Shown here: in pieces, positions 16,382 to 24,738 of the stretch
How positions within the stretch are numbered: position 1 is the first letter of the stretch
Layout: each line of letters starts with the position of its first letter
Source of the DNA: an uncultured Bacteroidales bacterium
Lineage (GTDB): Bacteria; Bacteroidota; Bacteroidia; Bacteroidales; UBA932
Assembly (NCBI GenBank): GCA_934693135.1
Contig: CAKUVA010000005.1
Span: forward strand, 1 to 64,000
DNA: 64,000 nucleotides
Reading direction: 5' to 3'
Program-made: the position numbers and the translations under genes
The notes under the pieces: model-generated
Told to the model about the DNA's origin: nothing
Databases searched by the model: none
What the model saw: only the letters and a program-made list of their open reading frames with translations

Positions 16382-18655
16382 TCATTTGGACATAAAACGC
16401 GCTATCAGAGAAAGTATAGAGTTTACTGCATCCTTTCCTGGTACAGGTATTCGTAATTCGGTACGTCCAGATTCTTGGTCAGTGTAGACAAGAGAATCCA
16501 CAAGTTTTGCAGTAGCTTCAGGCGACTGAAGTGTCTCAGCAAGCCGTGACAGGAATTTCATGCCCGATTCTACAAGATCATCCTCTGGTTTGACTTCCTC
16601 CAAAGCAGGGACATAGGCAATAGGAGCTGTCTCAACATATTCTGATACAGCCTCAAGCAACTTGCCCATCCTAGAGTCATCAAGTATCACACTATCTTCG
16701 CCACCATCCAGAATGCCTTCGAACAGAGAAGACTTCAAATCCAATGTAGCAAGCATCCGCTCTTCAAACGAATCCTTGGATATCATATTGATTATTTGAA
16801 TATTACGCTTCTGTCCTATACGATATATACGTCCTATTCGCTGCTCAAGAACTGCAGGATTCCACGGCAAGTCGAGATTTATAACAAGCGAAGCTACTTG
16901 AAGATTCAGTCCTGTGCTTCCGGTATCAGTAGAGATGAATACTCGGCAAGACTGGTCATTCCAAAATTTATCAATAAGCCGACTTCGCTTATCAGATGGT
17001 ACTGACCCACTCAAAGAGGAATAGCCTATCCCTGCTTTTTCAAGTTCTTTAGCTACCAGACTCGTCATACGCTCCCATTGACTAAAAATCACCACCTTGT
17101 CATCACCATTGCCAATGACATTCTGTAGTATATTCATCGTCTCCTCTACCTTGGTTCCATAAAATGTCTCCTGGTCCAAGATATATGTACTATCACATAC
17201 CATGCGCATCTGGCTGAGCAATAGCAACATGCGCTTTCTATCTTTATCACTCAGAAAATGCATGCGTTTCCACTTAGAAACAATCTGAGCCACCTGAGTT
17301 CTGAACTCGTCATGCAATTCTCTCTGCTGAGGAGTCATTGGCACGAACAGATTCTGGTCAGTCCTTTCAGGAAGCTGAAGGGCAACATCTTGCTTACGCC
17401 TGCGGATAAGACGGTTCTTCAGACGCGCTCCTATCACATTGAGATTCTTATAGGAAACAATCTTACCGGAAGCATCTTTGACCGTAGTGTCTGCAATGAA
17501 CTTGTAGTATGGTCCAAGACAATACTGGTCCACAAATTCCATCACAGAATATAATTCTTCAAGCTTATTTTCCAAAGGAGTTCCTGACAACACCACTGCA
17601 TAATCGGACCTAATTCGTCTCGCAGCCTTGGAAATCTGGGTATTCCAGTTCTTAAGACGCTGGACTTCGTCCATAATAAGAAGATCAGTACTGATATTTC
17701 CACTTTGCTCGGTATCATTGCTCATTGCATGATAAGACACTATCTTATAGAAAGTATCAGAACCGTAAAGTTCTTTACGCCTGGACGGAGTTCCTTCTAC
17801 AATCACAGATGAGGAATCGGTAAATCTTTCTATCTCTTTCTTCCACTGAAATTTAAGTGATGCAGGGCACAGGATGAGAACTGATGAAACCAGACCTGCC
17901 TTACGCATGAGTTCAGCTGTTCCTATAGCTTGTATGGTCTTGCCAAGTCCCATTTCGTCAGCAATGACAGATTTTCCACGAGTAAACGCAAAACGGATTC
18001 CTTCTTTCTGATATGGATATAGCTTAGTATGCAGGAGAGAATCCAAATCAGAATCATTGACAGAAGCCATGTATTGCGCTCTGTATTCAGCATCCTTAAT
18101 TTCCGCAAGATAATCAGTCACATCAGGATAGCATCGAAAATCAGGATCTATCAATCTGGCCTTGGCTATAAATTCAGCCATCGAACCAAGAGTCTGAGAC
18201 AAAGCTCTCCCATCTTGGTCAAAATACGACTTAGCTAAACCGGACATATCGGTCCAATGAGCGCTTCCGATTCTCAGATATACATTCCTGCCATTTCTAT
18301 ATGACAGGTACAATGACGAATATGGAGGATTGACGACAGGTGCTTTCTTATGACGTTCGTCCAGCCATTGCCTGACAGCTTCAATGTGCTTGCATGTCCC
18401 GAGTCCACTTGTCTTAAAATCCATGCATGAGCAATAATTCCAACGGCTTCCGTTACCACGGTAAACAACCTTGTACAGGCTTTTACTTTTGGGGTTACGC
18501 ACATCAAATACCCCATACGCAGCCTCATCTTGTCGAGGCTGTATAGAAAGCACTTCTCTGGAAGCAAATTGTCTGCGTAACAGAACCTGCCATTCCTCAG
18601 GACTCATGTCGTCCGGCTTCACGACATTGGAAAGTCGTTTCCCTGTCTCCTTCAT
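16382..18655 (-). CDS. SWIM zinc-finger SNF2-family ATPase/helicase
   Basis: DNA-dependent ATPase of the SNF2 superfamily. An N-terminal SWIM zinc site is visible (WNYCSCMDFKTSGLGTCKH; Cys75, Cys77, Cys88, His90). The motor follows: motif I DEMGLGKT, motif II DEVQ (where DEAH is more usual), and motif VI in RIGRIYRIGQKRNIQI. The helicase C-terminal domain is at about 520-650. At 757 residues it is shorter than RapA. Such proteins act in DNA repair or chromatin-like remodelling, but the bacterial SWIM/SNF2 group has no settled role. It starts 6 bp after the aldehyde dehydrogenase stop, so it appears to be third gene of SDR-ALDH-SNF2. Confidence 0.9.
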   Translation of the reverse strand: MKETGKRLSNVVKPDDMSPEEWQVLLRRQFASREVLSIQPRQDEAAYGVFDVRNPKSKSLYKVVYRGNGSRWNYCSCMDFKTSGLGTCKHIEAVRQWLDERHKKAPVVNPPYSSLYLSYRNGRNVYLRIGSAHWTDMSGLAKSYFDQDGRALSQTLGSMAEFIAKARLIDPDFRCYPDVTDYLAEIKDAEYRAQYMASVNDSDLDSLLHTKLYPYQKEGIRFAFTRGKSVIADEMGLGKTIQAIGTAELMRKAGLVSSVLILCPASLKFQWKKEIERFTDSSSVIVEGTPSRRKELYGSDTFYKIVSYHAMSNDTEQSGNISTDLLIMDEVQRLKNWNTQISKAARRIRSDYAVVLSGTPLENKLEELYSVMEFVDQYCLGPYYKFIADTTVKDASGKIVSYKNLNVIGARLKNRLIRRRKQDVALQLPERTDQNLFVPMTPQQRELHDEFRTQVAQIVSKWKRMHFLSDKDRKRMLLLLSQMRMVCDSTYILDQETFYGTKVEETMNILQNVIGNGDDKVVIFSQWERMTSLVAKELEKAGIGYSSLSGSVPSDKRSRLIDKFWNDQSCRVFISTDTGSTGLNLQVASLVINLDLPWNPAVLEQRIGRIYRIGQKRNIQIINMISKDSFEERMLATLDLKSSLFEGILDGGEDSVILDDSRMGKLLEAVSEYVETAPIAYVPALEEVKPEDDLVESGMKFLSRLAETLQSPEATAKLVDSLVYTDQESGRTELRIPVPGKDAVNSILSLIARFMSK

Positions 18656-18661
18656 ATATGT

Positions 18662-20035
18662 CTATAATATGTTCTTCACAACCTTGAAAAATTTATACGG
18701 CATATAGCGAAACGGAAGATCCAGCCAAACAGGTGTCGTAATAACAGAACGATAATGCGTAAACGCATCAAAGCTCAACTTGTTATGATAACTTCCCATT
18801 CCAGACATACCAACACCACCGAAAGGCACATGTTCATTAGCTATATGCATGATCGTATCATTTATGCAAGAGCCTCCGGAAGATGTATGTTTCAGCACAT
18901 AGTCATCCTGTCCACCGAAATAGTATAGCGCAAGTGGCTTTTCACGAGAACTTACGAAATCTGTCACTTCCTTTATATTTCGGAATGTAAGCACTGGGAA
19001 TATAGGGCCAAAAATTTCCTCTTGCATAACAGATGAGTCTGGACTCACATTGTCCAAAATGGTAGGTTCAAAATACCTATTTTCTCTGTCAGTATGCCCT
19101 CCAAATACGACATTTCCATCTTTTAGATAACCCTCCAAACGTTCAAAAGCCTTGTCGTTCACTATCCTGACGAAATGCTCGGTCTCCTGAGGATTATCAC
19201 CGAGAAGCGCATGAAATTCCTTTCCAAGTTCATTTAGGAATTCATCTTTTATATCTTCTTGTAGCATGAGATAATCAGGAGCAATGCATGTCTGACCAGC
19301 ATTCAAGCTCTTGCCCCAAGCTATGCGTCTAGCTGCCATTTTCAGATTAGCATCCTCATCCACAATACATGGGCTCTTGCCACCTAATTCGAGAACTACA
19401 GGTGTAAGATTCTTCGCAGCTGCAGTCATCACAAGCCTCCCGAGTGATGGACTCCCTGTGAAGAATATCATGTCCCAACGCTGTTCCAACAATATCGAGT
19501 TCACATCTCTATGTCCATGAGTGACAGCTATAAAATCCTCAGGAAACGTATCTTCAATCATCTTCCCTATCACTTCCGAGACATTCGGCACGTATGGCGA
19601 AGTTTTGAGCACAGCGGTGCATCCTGCCGAAATGGCTCCTACAAGAGGAGTCAAAAGAAGTTGCACAGGATAGTTCCACGGAGCAATTATCAAAGCTGTA
19701 CCCAATGGCTCACTTATAACTTTGCTTCGTGATGGAAATAGTTTCAATGGAGTCGTCTTGCAATGCGGTTTAGTCCACTTCCCTATTTTTCTTATATGCG
19801 TATGTATCTCGCCGAGAAGTATGCTAATCTCTGTAAGGTACGCTTCCTCGTATGACTTGTGAAGGTCCTTCCAAAGCGCCTCGCAAAGCGGTTTTTCCCA
19901 CTTCTTGACTGCCGCCTCGAATCTTTTAAGGTTTTTCTTTCTTCCTTCTATGTCCAATGTCCTTCCCGACTGAAAATATTCTGCCTGCCGGGAGCGTATT
20001 TCCGCTATCTTTTCTGCTGTCGTTCCTGCCATCAT
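18662..20035 (-). CDS. Class 3-like (fatty) aldehyde dehydrogenase
   Basis: Oxidises aldehydes to acids with NAD(P)+. APWNYPVQLLLTPLVGAISAG and the NAD loop FFTGSPSLGRLV are present. The catalytic Glu lies in LELGGKSP (about residue 216), and the nucleophile is the Cys of LNAGQTCIAPDY (about 250). PFGGVGMSGMGSYHNKLSFDAFTH is the ALDH3 C-terminal motif. The hydrophobic/basic C-terminus (FRYMPYKFFKVV) recalls membrane-associated fatty aldehyde dehydrogenases. I use the ATG at 20035; a TTG at 20074 would add 13 residues. It lies between SDR and SNF2 genes. The substrate is inferred from family and the neighbouring lysoplasmalogenase. Confidence 0.9.
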   Translation of the reverse strand: MMAGTTAEKIAEIRSRQAEYFQSGRTLDIEGRKKNLKRFEAAVKKWEKPLCEALWKDLHKSYEEAYLTEISILLGEIHTHIRKIGKWTKPHCKTTPLKLFPSRSKVISEPLGTALIIAPWNYPVQLLLTPLVGAISAGCTAVLKTSPYVPNVSEVIGKMIEDTFPEDFIAVTHGHRDVNSILLEQRWDMIFFTGSPSLGRLVMTAAAKNLTPVVLELGGKSPCIVDEDANLKMAARRIAWGKSLNAGQTCIAPDYLMLQEDIKDEFLNELGKEFHALLGDNPQETEHFVRIVNDKAFERLEGYLKDGNVVFGGHTDRENRYFEPTILDNVSPDSSVMQEEIFGPIFPVLTFRNIKEVTDFVSSREKPLALYYFGGQDDYVLKHTSSGGSCINDTIMHIANEHVPFGGVGMSGMGSYHNKLSFDAFTHYRSVITTPVWLDLPFRYMPYKFFKVVKNIL

Positions 20036-20080
20036 GTCAATGTCCTTGAGACCTATTTTGGTCAATGTTGCCAAATGTAG

Positions 20081-20917
20081 TTATTTTTTTCTACCTGTAA
20101 AATGATCCATAACAGAGTAGACTCCGAAAATGTTTCCAAAGATAAAATCAAATAGACAATTTGGAAGAAGTCCCTGCCAAATACGTATGAAATGGTATGC
20201 GAATGGTATACCTCTGAAAGACTTGCCTACCTCAATAGCACGAATAATCTTCTTGGCAGTCTTTTCAGGTTTGAGAATCGGGAACACCTTGGAATTCACG
20301 CCATCAAACATCCCTGTATTTATAAAATATGGAGCAACTGATGTAACGCGGACATTGCTATGAGCCTGTTTAAGTTCTATACGCATGGACTCTGTCCATC
20401 CTATAACAGCCCATTTACTGGCGCAATAGACTGAAAGTTTCGGCACACCAAGCATTCCTGCTGCCGAAGCAATGTTGCATATATGTCCGGAATCACGTTT
20501 TATCATATCAGGCAACACGTTTAGTGCCACATACATCGGAGCATTGGCATTGATATCCATCGTCAATTTTATATCTTGCACAGTCTGACCATCAAACGTA
20601 TTATTGCCTTTAACAACTCCCGCACAATTGATGAGAATATCCACCTCGCCTACCTCATTCTTTACCTTACCATATATGGCAGCAACAGCATTAGGATCCG
20701 CGACATTGGCGACATAACTATGAATATGGCCTTGTACAGCGTCCTTGACAAGCGGTTTCACATGACCAAGTTCAGTCTCCGTAATGTCAATATTTGATTG
20801 ACTTATATCCCAGATTATAAGATTTTTCGCGCCCTTCTCAAGACAAATCCGTCCCATGATTCTGCCAATTCCTGAAGCCCCTCCAGTAATCAGTACATTC
20901 TTTCCAGTAATATTCAT
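20081..20917 (-). CDS. Short-chain dehydrogenase/reductase
   Basis: Classical SDR. The cofactor motif TGGASGIG is at residues 11-18, followed by an Asp (IIWD, residue 37) that favours NAD(H). NCAG is at 97-100, and the catalytic Ser151, Tyr164, Lys168 lie in NIASAAG and YCASK. The C-terminal tail is long and hydrophobic (IRIWQGLLPNCLFDFIFGNIF), as in membrane-associated retinol or 17-beta-hydroxysteroid dehydrogenase-like enzymes acting on lipids. I start at ATG 20917 (278 residues); an open frame extends eight codons upstream. It is first of the SDR-ALDH-SNF2 unit, and a fatty alcohol/aldehyde substrate is plausible. Confidence 0.88.
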   Translation of the reverse strand: MNITGKNVLITGGASGIGRIMGRICLEKGAKNLIIWDISQSNIDITETELGHVKPLVKDAVQGHIHSYVANVADPNAVAAIYGKVKNEVGEVDILINCAGVVKGNNTFDGQTVQDIKLTMDINANAPMYVALNVLPDMIKRDSGHICNIASAAGMLGVPKLSVYCASKWAVIGWTESMRIELKQAHSNVRVTSVAPYFINTGMFDGVNSKVFPILKPEKTAKKIIRAIEVGKSFRGIPFAYHFIRIWQGLLPNCLFDFIFGNIFGVYSVMDHFTGRKK

Positions 20918-20938
20918 TTTCTTACATTTTTCAAGACA

Positions 20939-20946
20939 CAAATATA
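20939..20946 (-). promoter_or_regulatory. -7 box of the SDR-ALDH-SNF2 unit
   Basis: Minus-strand TATATTTG, perfect TAnnTTTG, 22 bp before the SDR start codon. No -33 TTTG at the usual 19-20 bp, which again fits an activated promoter. Confidence 0.5.
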
Positions 20947-21002
20947 GAGGATAACCCCCAAAATATAAAATTATTCGACTTTTCCTCCAATAGACAATTC
21001 AC

Positions 21003-21014
21003 ATGGAACACAGA
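21003..21014 (+). promoter_or_regulatory. Shared 12-bp motif, copy 2 (candidate AraC operator)
   Basis: ATGGAACACAGA, identical to 14604-14615. It continues into ACAGACATTTAGG and ends a few bases before the lysoplasmalogenase -33 box. It lies between the divergent SDR and lysoplasmalogenase genes, so one bound regulator could reach both. Confidence 0.45.
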
Positions 21015-21036
21015 AACAGACATTTAGGCCAATATA

Positions 21037-21067
21037 TTTGCTGATAAATGATTAGTAACTATCTTTG
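21037..21067 (+). promoter_or_regulatory. Promoter of the lysoplasmalogenase gene
   Basis: TTTG (21037-21040), 19-bp spacer, TATCTTTG (21060-21067): a perfect Bacteroidota promoter. Start of transcription would be near 21074, with a short leader of about 18 nt. Confidence 0.8.
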
Positions 21068-21091
21068 TACATATAGTATTTTTCATAATAT

Positions 21092-21754
21092 ATGGACAGA
21101 ACAAATAAACAGCAGGCCAAAATATTGGCGATATTCATGGTTCTTGCGACAATTTATTTCATACCGAAGGCTACATTGATACAAATTCTTCCTGCCACAA
21201 TGGTCAAATATCGAATCATCGGACCTCTCCTGACATTGACATTGGCAAGTATATTTATGGCTCCGTGGCAGATAGCCTTGGCAATGGGCTTTTCTCTCGT
21301 AGGAGATTTCATGGGAGCCTATGGAAGTTTCATAGGTCAAATGGGGTTTTTCGCACTCGCCCATGTGATGCTGATTTCTTATTTCACATGTCGGTTAATG
21401 TCAATGCGGAATAATGGGAAGCTGTGGCTAAAAACAATTCCAACCGCCATCATTGTCCTTGCTCTCCTAACATTCGCATTGGCATACATAATACCAAACG
21501 CGCCGGCAGGAATAATCCGTACCGGCTGCGTCGTATATGCAATTCTAATATGTTCTATGTTCGGTTTGGCAACTCTCCAGAAGAAAGTTCTGTTCACCAT
21601 CGGTGCAGGATTATTCCTGTTTTCAGATATGATCTTGTCGTGGAACAAGTTCACATCCCCTGTGGAAAATAGTCGTTGGTGGATTATGATTCCATACTAT
21701 GGAGGCCAACTACTCTTGTGGATTCAAGCAGCCAAATTAAAAGTCACTCGCTAA
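21092..21754 (+). CDS. YhhN/TMEM86-family lysoplasmalogenase
   Basis: Polytopic membrane protein of 220 residues with about seven or eight hydrophobic segments. It matches the YhhN/TMEM86 family: IYFIPKATLIQILP near the N-terminus, FSLVGDFMGAYG, and FLFSDMILSWNKF near the C-terminus, with the conserved acidic residues in membrane segments. Family members hydrolyse the vinyl-ether bond of lysoplasmalogens and release a fatty aldehyde plus glycerophospho-alcohol. That chemistry is established for TMEM86B and some bacterial members, not shown here. It has its own promoter, is divergent from the SDR-ALDH unit, and its end overlaps the convergent glycoside hydrolase by 11 bp. Confidence 0.8.
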   Translation: MDRTNKQQAKILAIFMVLATIYFIPKATLIQILPATMVKYRIIGPLLTLTLASIFMAPWQIALAMGFSLVGDFMGAYGSFIGQMGFFALAHVMLISYFTCRLMSMRNNGKLWLKTIPTAIIVLALLTFALAYIIPNAPAGIIRTGCVVYAILICSMFGLATLQKKVLFTIGAGLFLFSDMILSWNKFTSPVENSRWWIMIPYYGGQLLLWIQAAKLKVTR

Positions 21755-22859
21755 GCTTTCCAGTCAATGTCTTGATACATTTAACTTCTTCCTCACTGTA
21801 AGGTGTACCATCGCGGCGGAGAATATCATGGAACCACAGCTCAGGTTCTTCAGTTCTACATGGAGAAGTCATTGTTTCCCAAGGAAATATAGTATTACTT
21901 TTCCCAGATACAAGTCCCCAGTTGATTGCTCCAACATGTCTTTCCTTAAGCATCGGCATAACAGACTGGAATGTACTTCCTTCAGTTCTCGCCATATACT
22001 CTGTGCAGACCATCGGACGACCATACGTAGCAAGAGTGTCCAACATGTGGCTGTGCTTGTCAGCTGATTCATATGTATGATAGGTCAATATATCCGAATG
22101 TTCTATCTGCCAAACGTTCATTTCGCCAAGTTTCGGACTCCATACGCCAGCTGTTAAAGGTTGGTCAGGGTTCACTTTCCTCGCCCATGTAAAGATGTCT
22201 TTCAGCAAAGGAAAGCTTCTTGTCCAGTATCGGTTCGGATCTTGTCCTCCTCCTGGTTCGTTATAGAGATCCCAGGCAAAGATGCGCTTGTCATGCTTGA
22301 AGGATGACATCACATCGGTAACATAGGATTCAAGCACCTTTACGACAGACGCTGTGTCCGCAGCATAATCGCATCCGCTTCCGCATGGACCAAAATATAA
22401 TATTCCAGGATCCTTCACCCAACCGGAATTATGCACACCTTTCTTGGGCTCAGGCTGCTTTCCTGCCGCATAACTTTCATTCCAACAATCGTCAAGGAAT
22501 ACGAACATAGTGGAAATTCCATGTCCAAAGGAGATTTCCAAATACTTGTTCATTCTGTCTTTCAGACCTTTGCTATCTGTTTCCCATAATACATGGTGAA
22601 GAAACACACGCATGCAATTAAATCCAAGATCTTCAGCCCAGCCAAGTTCCTTGTCTATTTCAGTAGGATTGAACGTATCTTCCTGCCACATCTCAAGCTG
22701 ATTTACAGCATAGGACGGAATATAGTCACATCCTTTTACCCAACCTTGTGCAGAACACCATTCTTCCGCTTTTTCAGCAGACCATCTGGTACCAAGACTA
22801 TTATTATCGCATGAGCAGAACAATGCAGCAAATGCGCACATTACAAGGAATCTTTTCAT
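21744..22859 (-). CDS. Cellulase-fold glycoside hydrolase lipoprotein (GH5-like)
   Basis: Secreted lipoprotein with a (beta/alpha)8 glycosidase fold. The signal peptide ends in LFCSC, with lipidated Cys17. The probable acid/base Glu is in WDLYNEPGG and the nucleophile Glu in VCTEYMAR, in the spacing of clan GH-A. The segment MRVFLHHVLWETDSKG resembles Bacteroidales proteins often labelled 1,4-beta-xylanase or cellulase. I cannot fix the CAZy family or substrate by eye. At 371 residues it is a single catalytic domain. It begins 8 bp after the FAD oxidoreductase gene, so the two are probably cotranscribed, without an obvious functional link. Confidence 0.8.
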   Translation of the reverse strand: MKRFLVMCAFAALFCSCDNNSLGTRWSAEKAEEWCSAQGWVKGCDYIPSYAVNQLEMWQEDTFNPTEIDKELGWAEDLGFNCMRVFLHHVLWETDSKGLKDRMNKYLEISFGHGISTMFVFLDDCWNESYAAGKQPEPKKGVHNSGWVKDPGILYFGPCGSGCDYAADTASVVKVLESYVTDVMSSFKHDKRIFAWDLYNEPGGGQDPNRYWTRSFPLLKDIFTWARKVNPDQPLTAGVWSPKLGEMNVWQIEHSDILTYHTYESADKHSHMLDTLATYGRPMVCTEYMARTEGSTFQSVMPMLKERHVGAINWGLVSGKSNTIFPWETMTSPCRTEEPELWFHDILRRDGTPYSEEEVKCIKTLTGKLSE

Positions 22860-22867
22860 ATTTTCGC

Positions 22868-24541
22868 TTATTTTCCAAAGAGTTTTGCTACGGCTGCAGC
22901 GCAGTTTATCCCATCAATCGCAGATGAAACAATTCCACCAGAGTAGCCGGCACCCTCCCCACATGGGAAGAGTCCTGGAACTTGAGGACACTGGAAGTCA
23001 TCGCCACGAACTATCCTAACAGGTGACGAAGTCCTGGATTCAACTCCAAGAAGCAGGGCATCTTCTGTGTAATAACCTCGCATCTTGTTGTTAATCAAAG
23101 GAAATACCTTCTGCAATCTGGACGATACACATTCAGGAAGGAGGTCATACAATGGCGCAGATACTACACCCGGGCGATATGATGTTTCTGGAAGATCCTC
23201 CGACATCTGCTCCTCACAAAAATCAACCATACGTTGCGCAGGAGCGCAGAACTTGTTAATTTCACCATTCTCGTCTGCCTCGATATGCTCAGAAACATAG
23301 TCGTACATCTTCTTTTCCACATCGTGTTGGAAGTTCAGCAGCGAGAATGCACCATATTTCTTATACTCTTCAGGAACATCATCCGGCTCTATCGAAACAA
23401 CAACTCCAGCATTAGCCCACTTGGAGTTTCGAGCAGAATTGGACATTCCATTAAGCACAGTATATCCGTCCTCCGTAGATGATGGAACGAGGATTCCTCC
23501 AGGACACATACAGAATGAGAATACCCCCCTGCCGTCAACCTGCTCCACAAATGAATATTCAGCTGCAGGATATCCTTGTTCCCATTGTCCGCGATAACGA
23601 ATTTTGTTTATAAGGTCTTGTGGATGTTCCACGCGGACTCCCATTGCAAACCCTTTTGCTTGAATGTCCCAACCTTTCCTATCGAAAAGTTCATATATAT
23701 CGCGTGCAGAATGTCCTGTCGCAAGAATAACAGCTTTAGCTCTGAATGTCAATGTCTTGGAAGTCTTATCGTTCACTTCTCCGCCTTTACTGTCGTCAAG
23801 CGCAGTAATAGTCAAAACACCATTTTCATCTTTTTCTATATCAGTAACACGAGTCTGGAAATAGTATTCTCCACCATGCTCTATTATACATTCGCGGATA
23901 TTGCTTACAAGACGAGGAAGTTTGTCTGTTCCAATATGCGGATGAGCATCAATGATTATAGATGGATCGGCTCCGAAATTGACAAACTGGTAAAGCACCT
24001 CACGATTGTCTCCGCGCTTGGAGGACCTTGTGAAAAGTTTTCCGTCAGAAAATGTTCCAGCTCCGCCTTCTCCATAACAATAGTTGGAATCCGGATTAAC
24101 GATTCCAGATCTGGAAAGTTTGGCGATATCAGGTTTTCTTCCGCTGACATCTTTTCCACGTTCTATAACTATCGGCTTCAGCCCAAGCATAAGAAGCCTC
24201 AATGCAGCAAACATTCCTGCAGGACCTGAGCCTATAACGATGACCGGTTCAGCATTATGAACATCTTTGTATTCCGGAAGCTTATAGTCTTCATAAGGTT
24301 CATCTTTCTTATACGCCTCGACTCTATAACGCATTGTTACGTCACCTCTTGCATCGATTGAACGATGTACTATATGGCAATGTGCATCAGCATTGACCAA
24401 TGTCGGTTGATACGACTTGGTCGGATCAATGACGTTTATCACAGCATTCGGTCTCAAATGCAGAGCTTCAGCTGCAGCCATCCTTATGTCATCCAATCGT
24501 GGTTCGCGTCCCATTCTACAGGACACTTCAAATTCTACCAT
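22868..24541 (-). CDS. FAD-dependent oxidoreductase (COG2509-like)
   Basis: Flavoprotein of unknown substrate. After about 95 N-terminal residues of an alpha/beta domain comes the dinucleotide motif VIVIGSGPAGMFAALRLLMLG, then IERGKDVSGRK and YGEGGAGTFSDGKLFTR, which are characteristic of this uncharacterised family. ILATGHSARD and a C-terminal GLFPCGEGAGYSGGIVSSAIDGINCA complete the FAD site. At 557 residues the length is normal. It is related to HI0933/TrmFO-type flavoproteins but is neither. It precedes the glycoside hydrolase lipoprotein by 8 bp and follows tsaD at a distance of 197 bp, across a repeat-rich spacer. Confidence 0.85.
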   Translation of the reverse strand: MVEFEVSCRMGREPRLDDIRMAAAEALHLRPNAVINVIDPTKSYQPTLVNADAHCHIVHRSIDARGDVTMRYRVEAYKKDEPYEDYKLPEYKDVHNAEPVIVIGSGPAGMFAALRLLMLGLKPIVIERGKDVSGRKPDIAKLSRSGIVNPDSNYCYGEGGAGTFSDGKLFTRSSKRGDNREVLYQFVNFGADPSIIIDAHPHIGTDKLPRLVSNIRECIIEHGGEYYFQTRVTDIEKDENGVLTITALDDSKGGEVNDKTSKTLTFRAKAVILATGHSARDIYELFDRKGWDIQAKGFAMGVRVEHPQDLINKIRYRGQWEQGYPAAEYSFVEQVDGRGVFSFCMCPGGILVPSSTEDGYTVLNGMSNSARNSKWANAGVVVSIEPDDVPEEYKKYGAFSLLNFQHDVEKKMYDYVSEHIEADENGEINKFCAPAQRMVDFCEEQMSEDLPETSYRPGVVSAPLYDLLPECVSSRLQKVFPLINNKMRGYYTEDALLLGVESRTSSPVRIVRGDDFQCPQVPGLFPCGEGAGYSGGIVSSAIDGINCAAAVAKLFGK

Positions 24542-24576
24542 TTCTTATCTATTTATGTTTGTCAATCTTGTTCTAC

Positions 24577-24702
24577 TTCCGAATATTTTGTTTTCGTTCG
24601 GATCTCGTTCGGAAAAGTGGCCTTTTTCCGAACCATTAACTGGTTTTTGGCCATTTCGTTCGGAAATCCCCATGTTTTCCGAACCATTTCCCAGAACATG
24701 GG
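24577..24702. repeat. Cluster of GTTCGGA motifs with nested hairpins
   Basis: Between tsaD and the FAD gene, GTTCGGA occurs five times on either strand (24596, 24607, 24627-24633, 24658, 24678-24684), plus TTCCGAA at 24577. Hairpin 1 is GTTCGGAAAA (24607-24616) with TTTTCCGAAC (24624-24633). Hairpin 2 is GTTCGGAAA (24658-24666) with TTTCCGAAC (24676-24684). A third inverted repeat, CCCATGTT (24669-24676) and AACATGGG (24695-24702), overlaps it. No T-run follows on either strand, so these are not ordinary terminators. Confidence 0.7.
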
Positions 24703-24738
24703 TGCTCATGCACTCGGGCCATCCAGCGACGCCAACGG

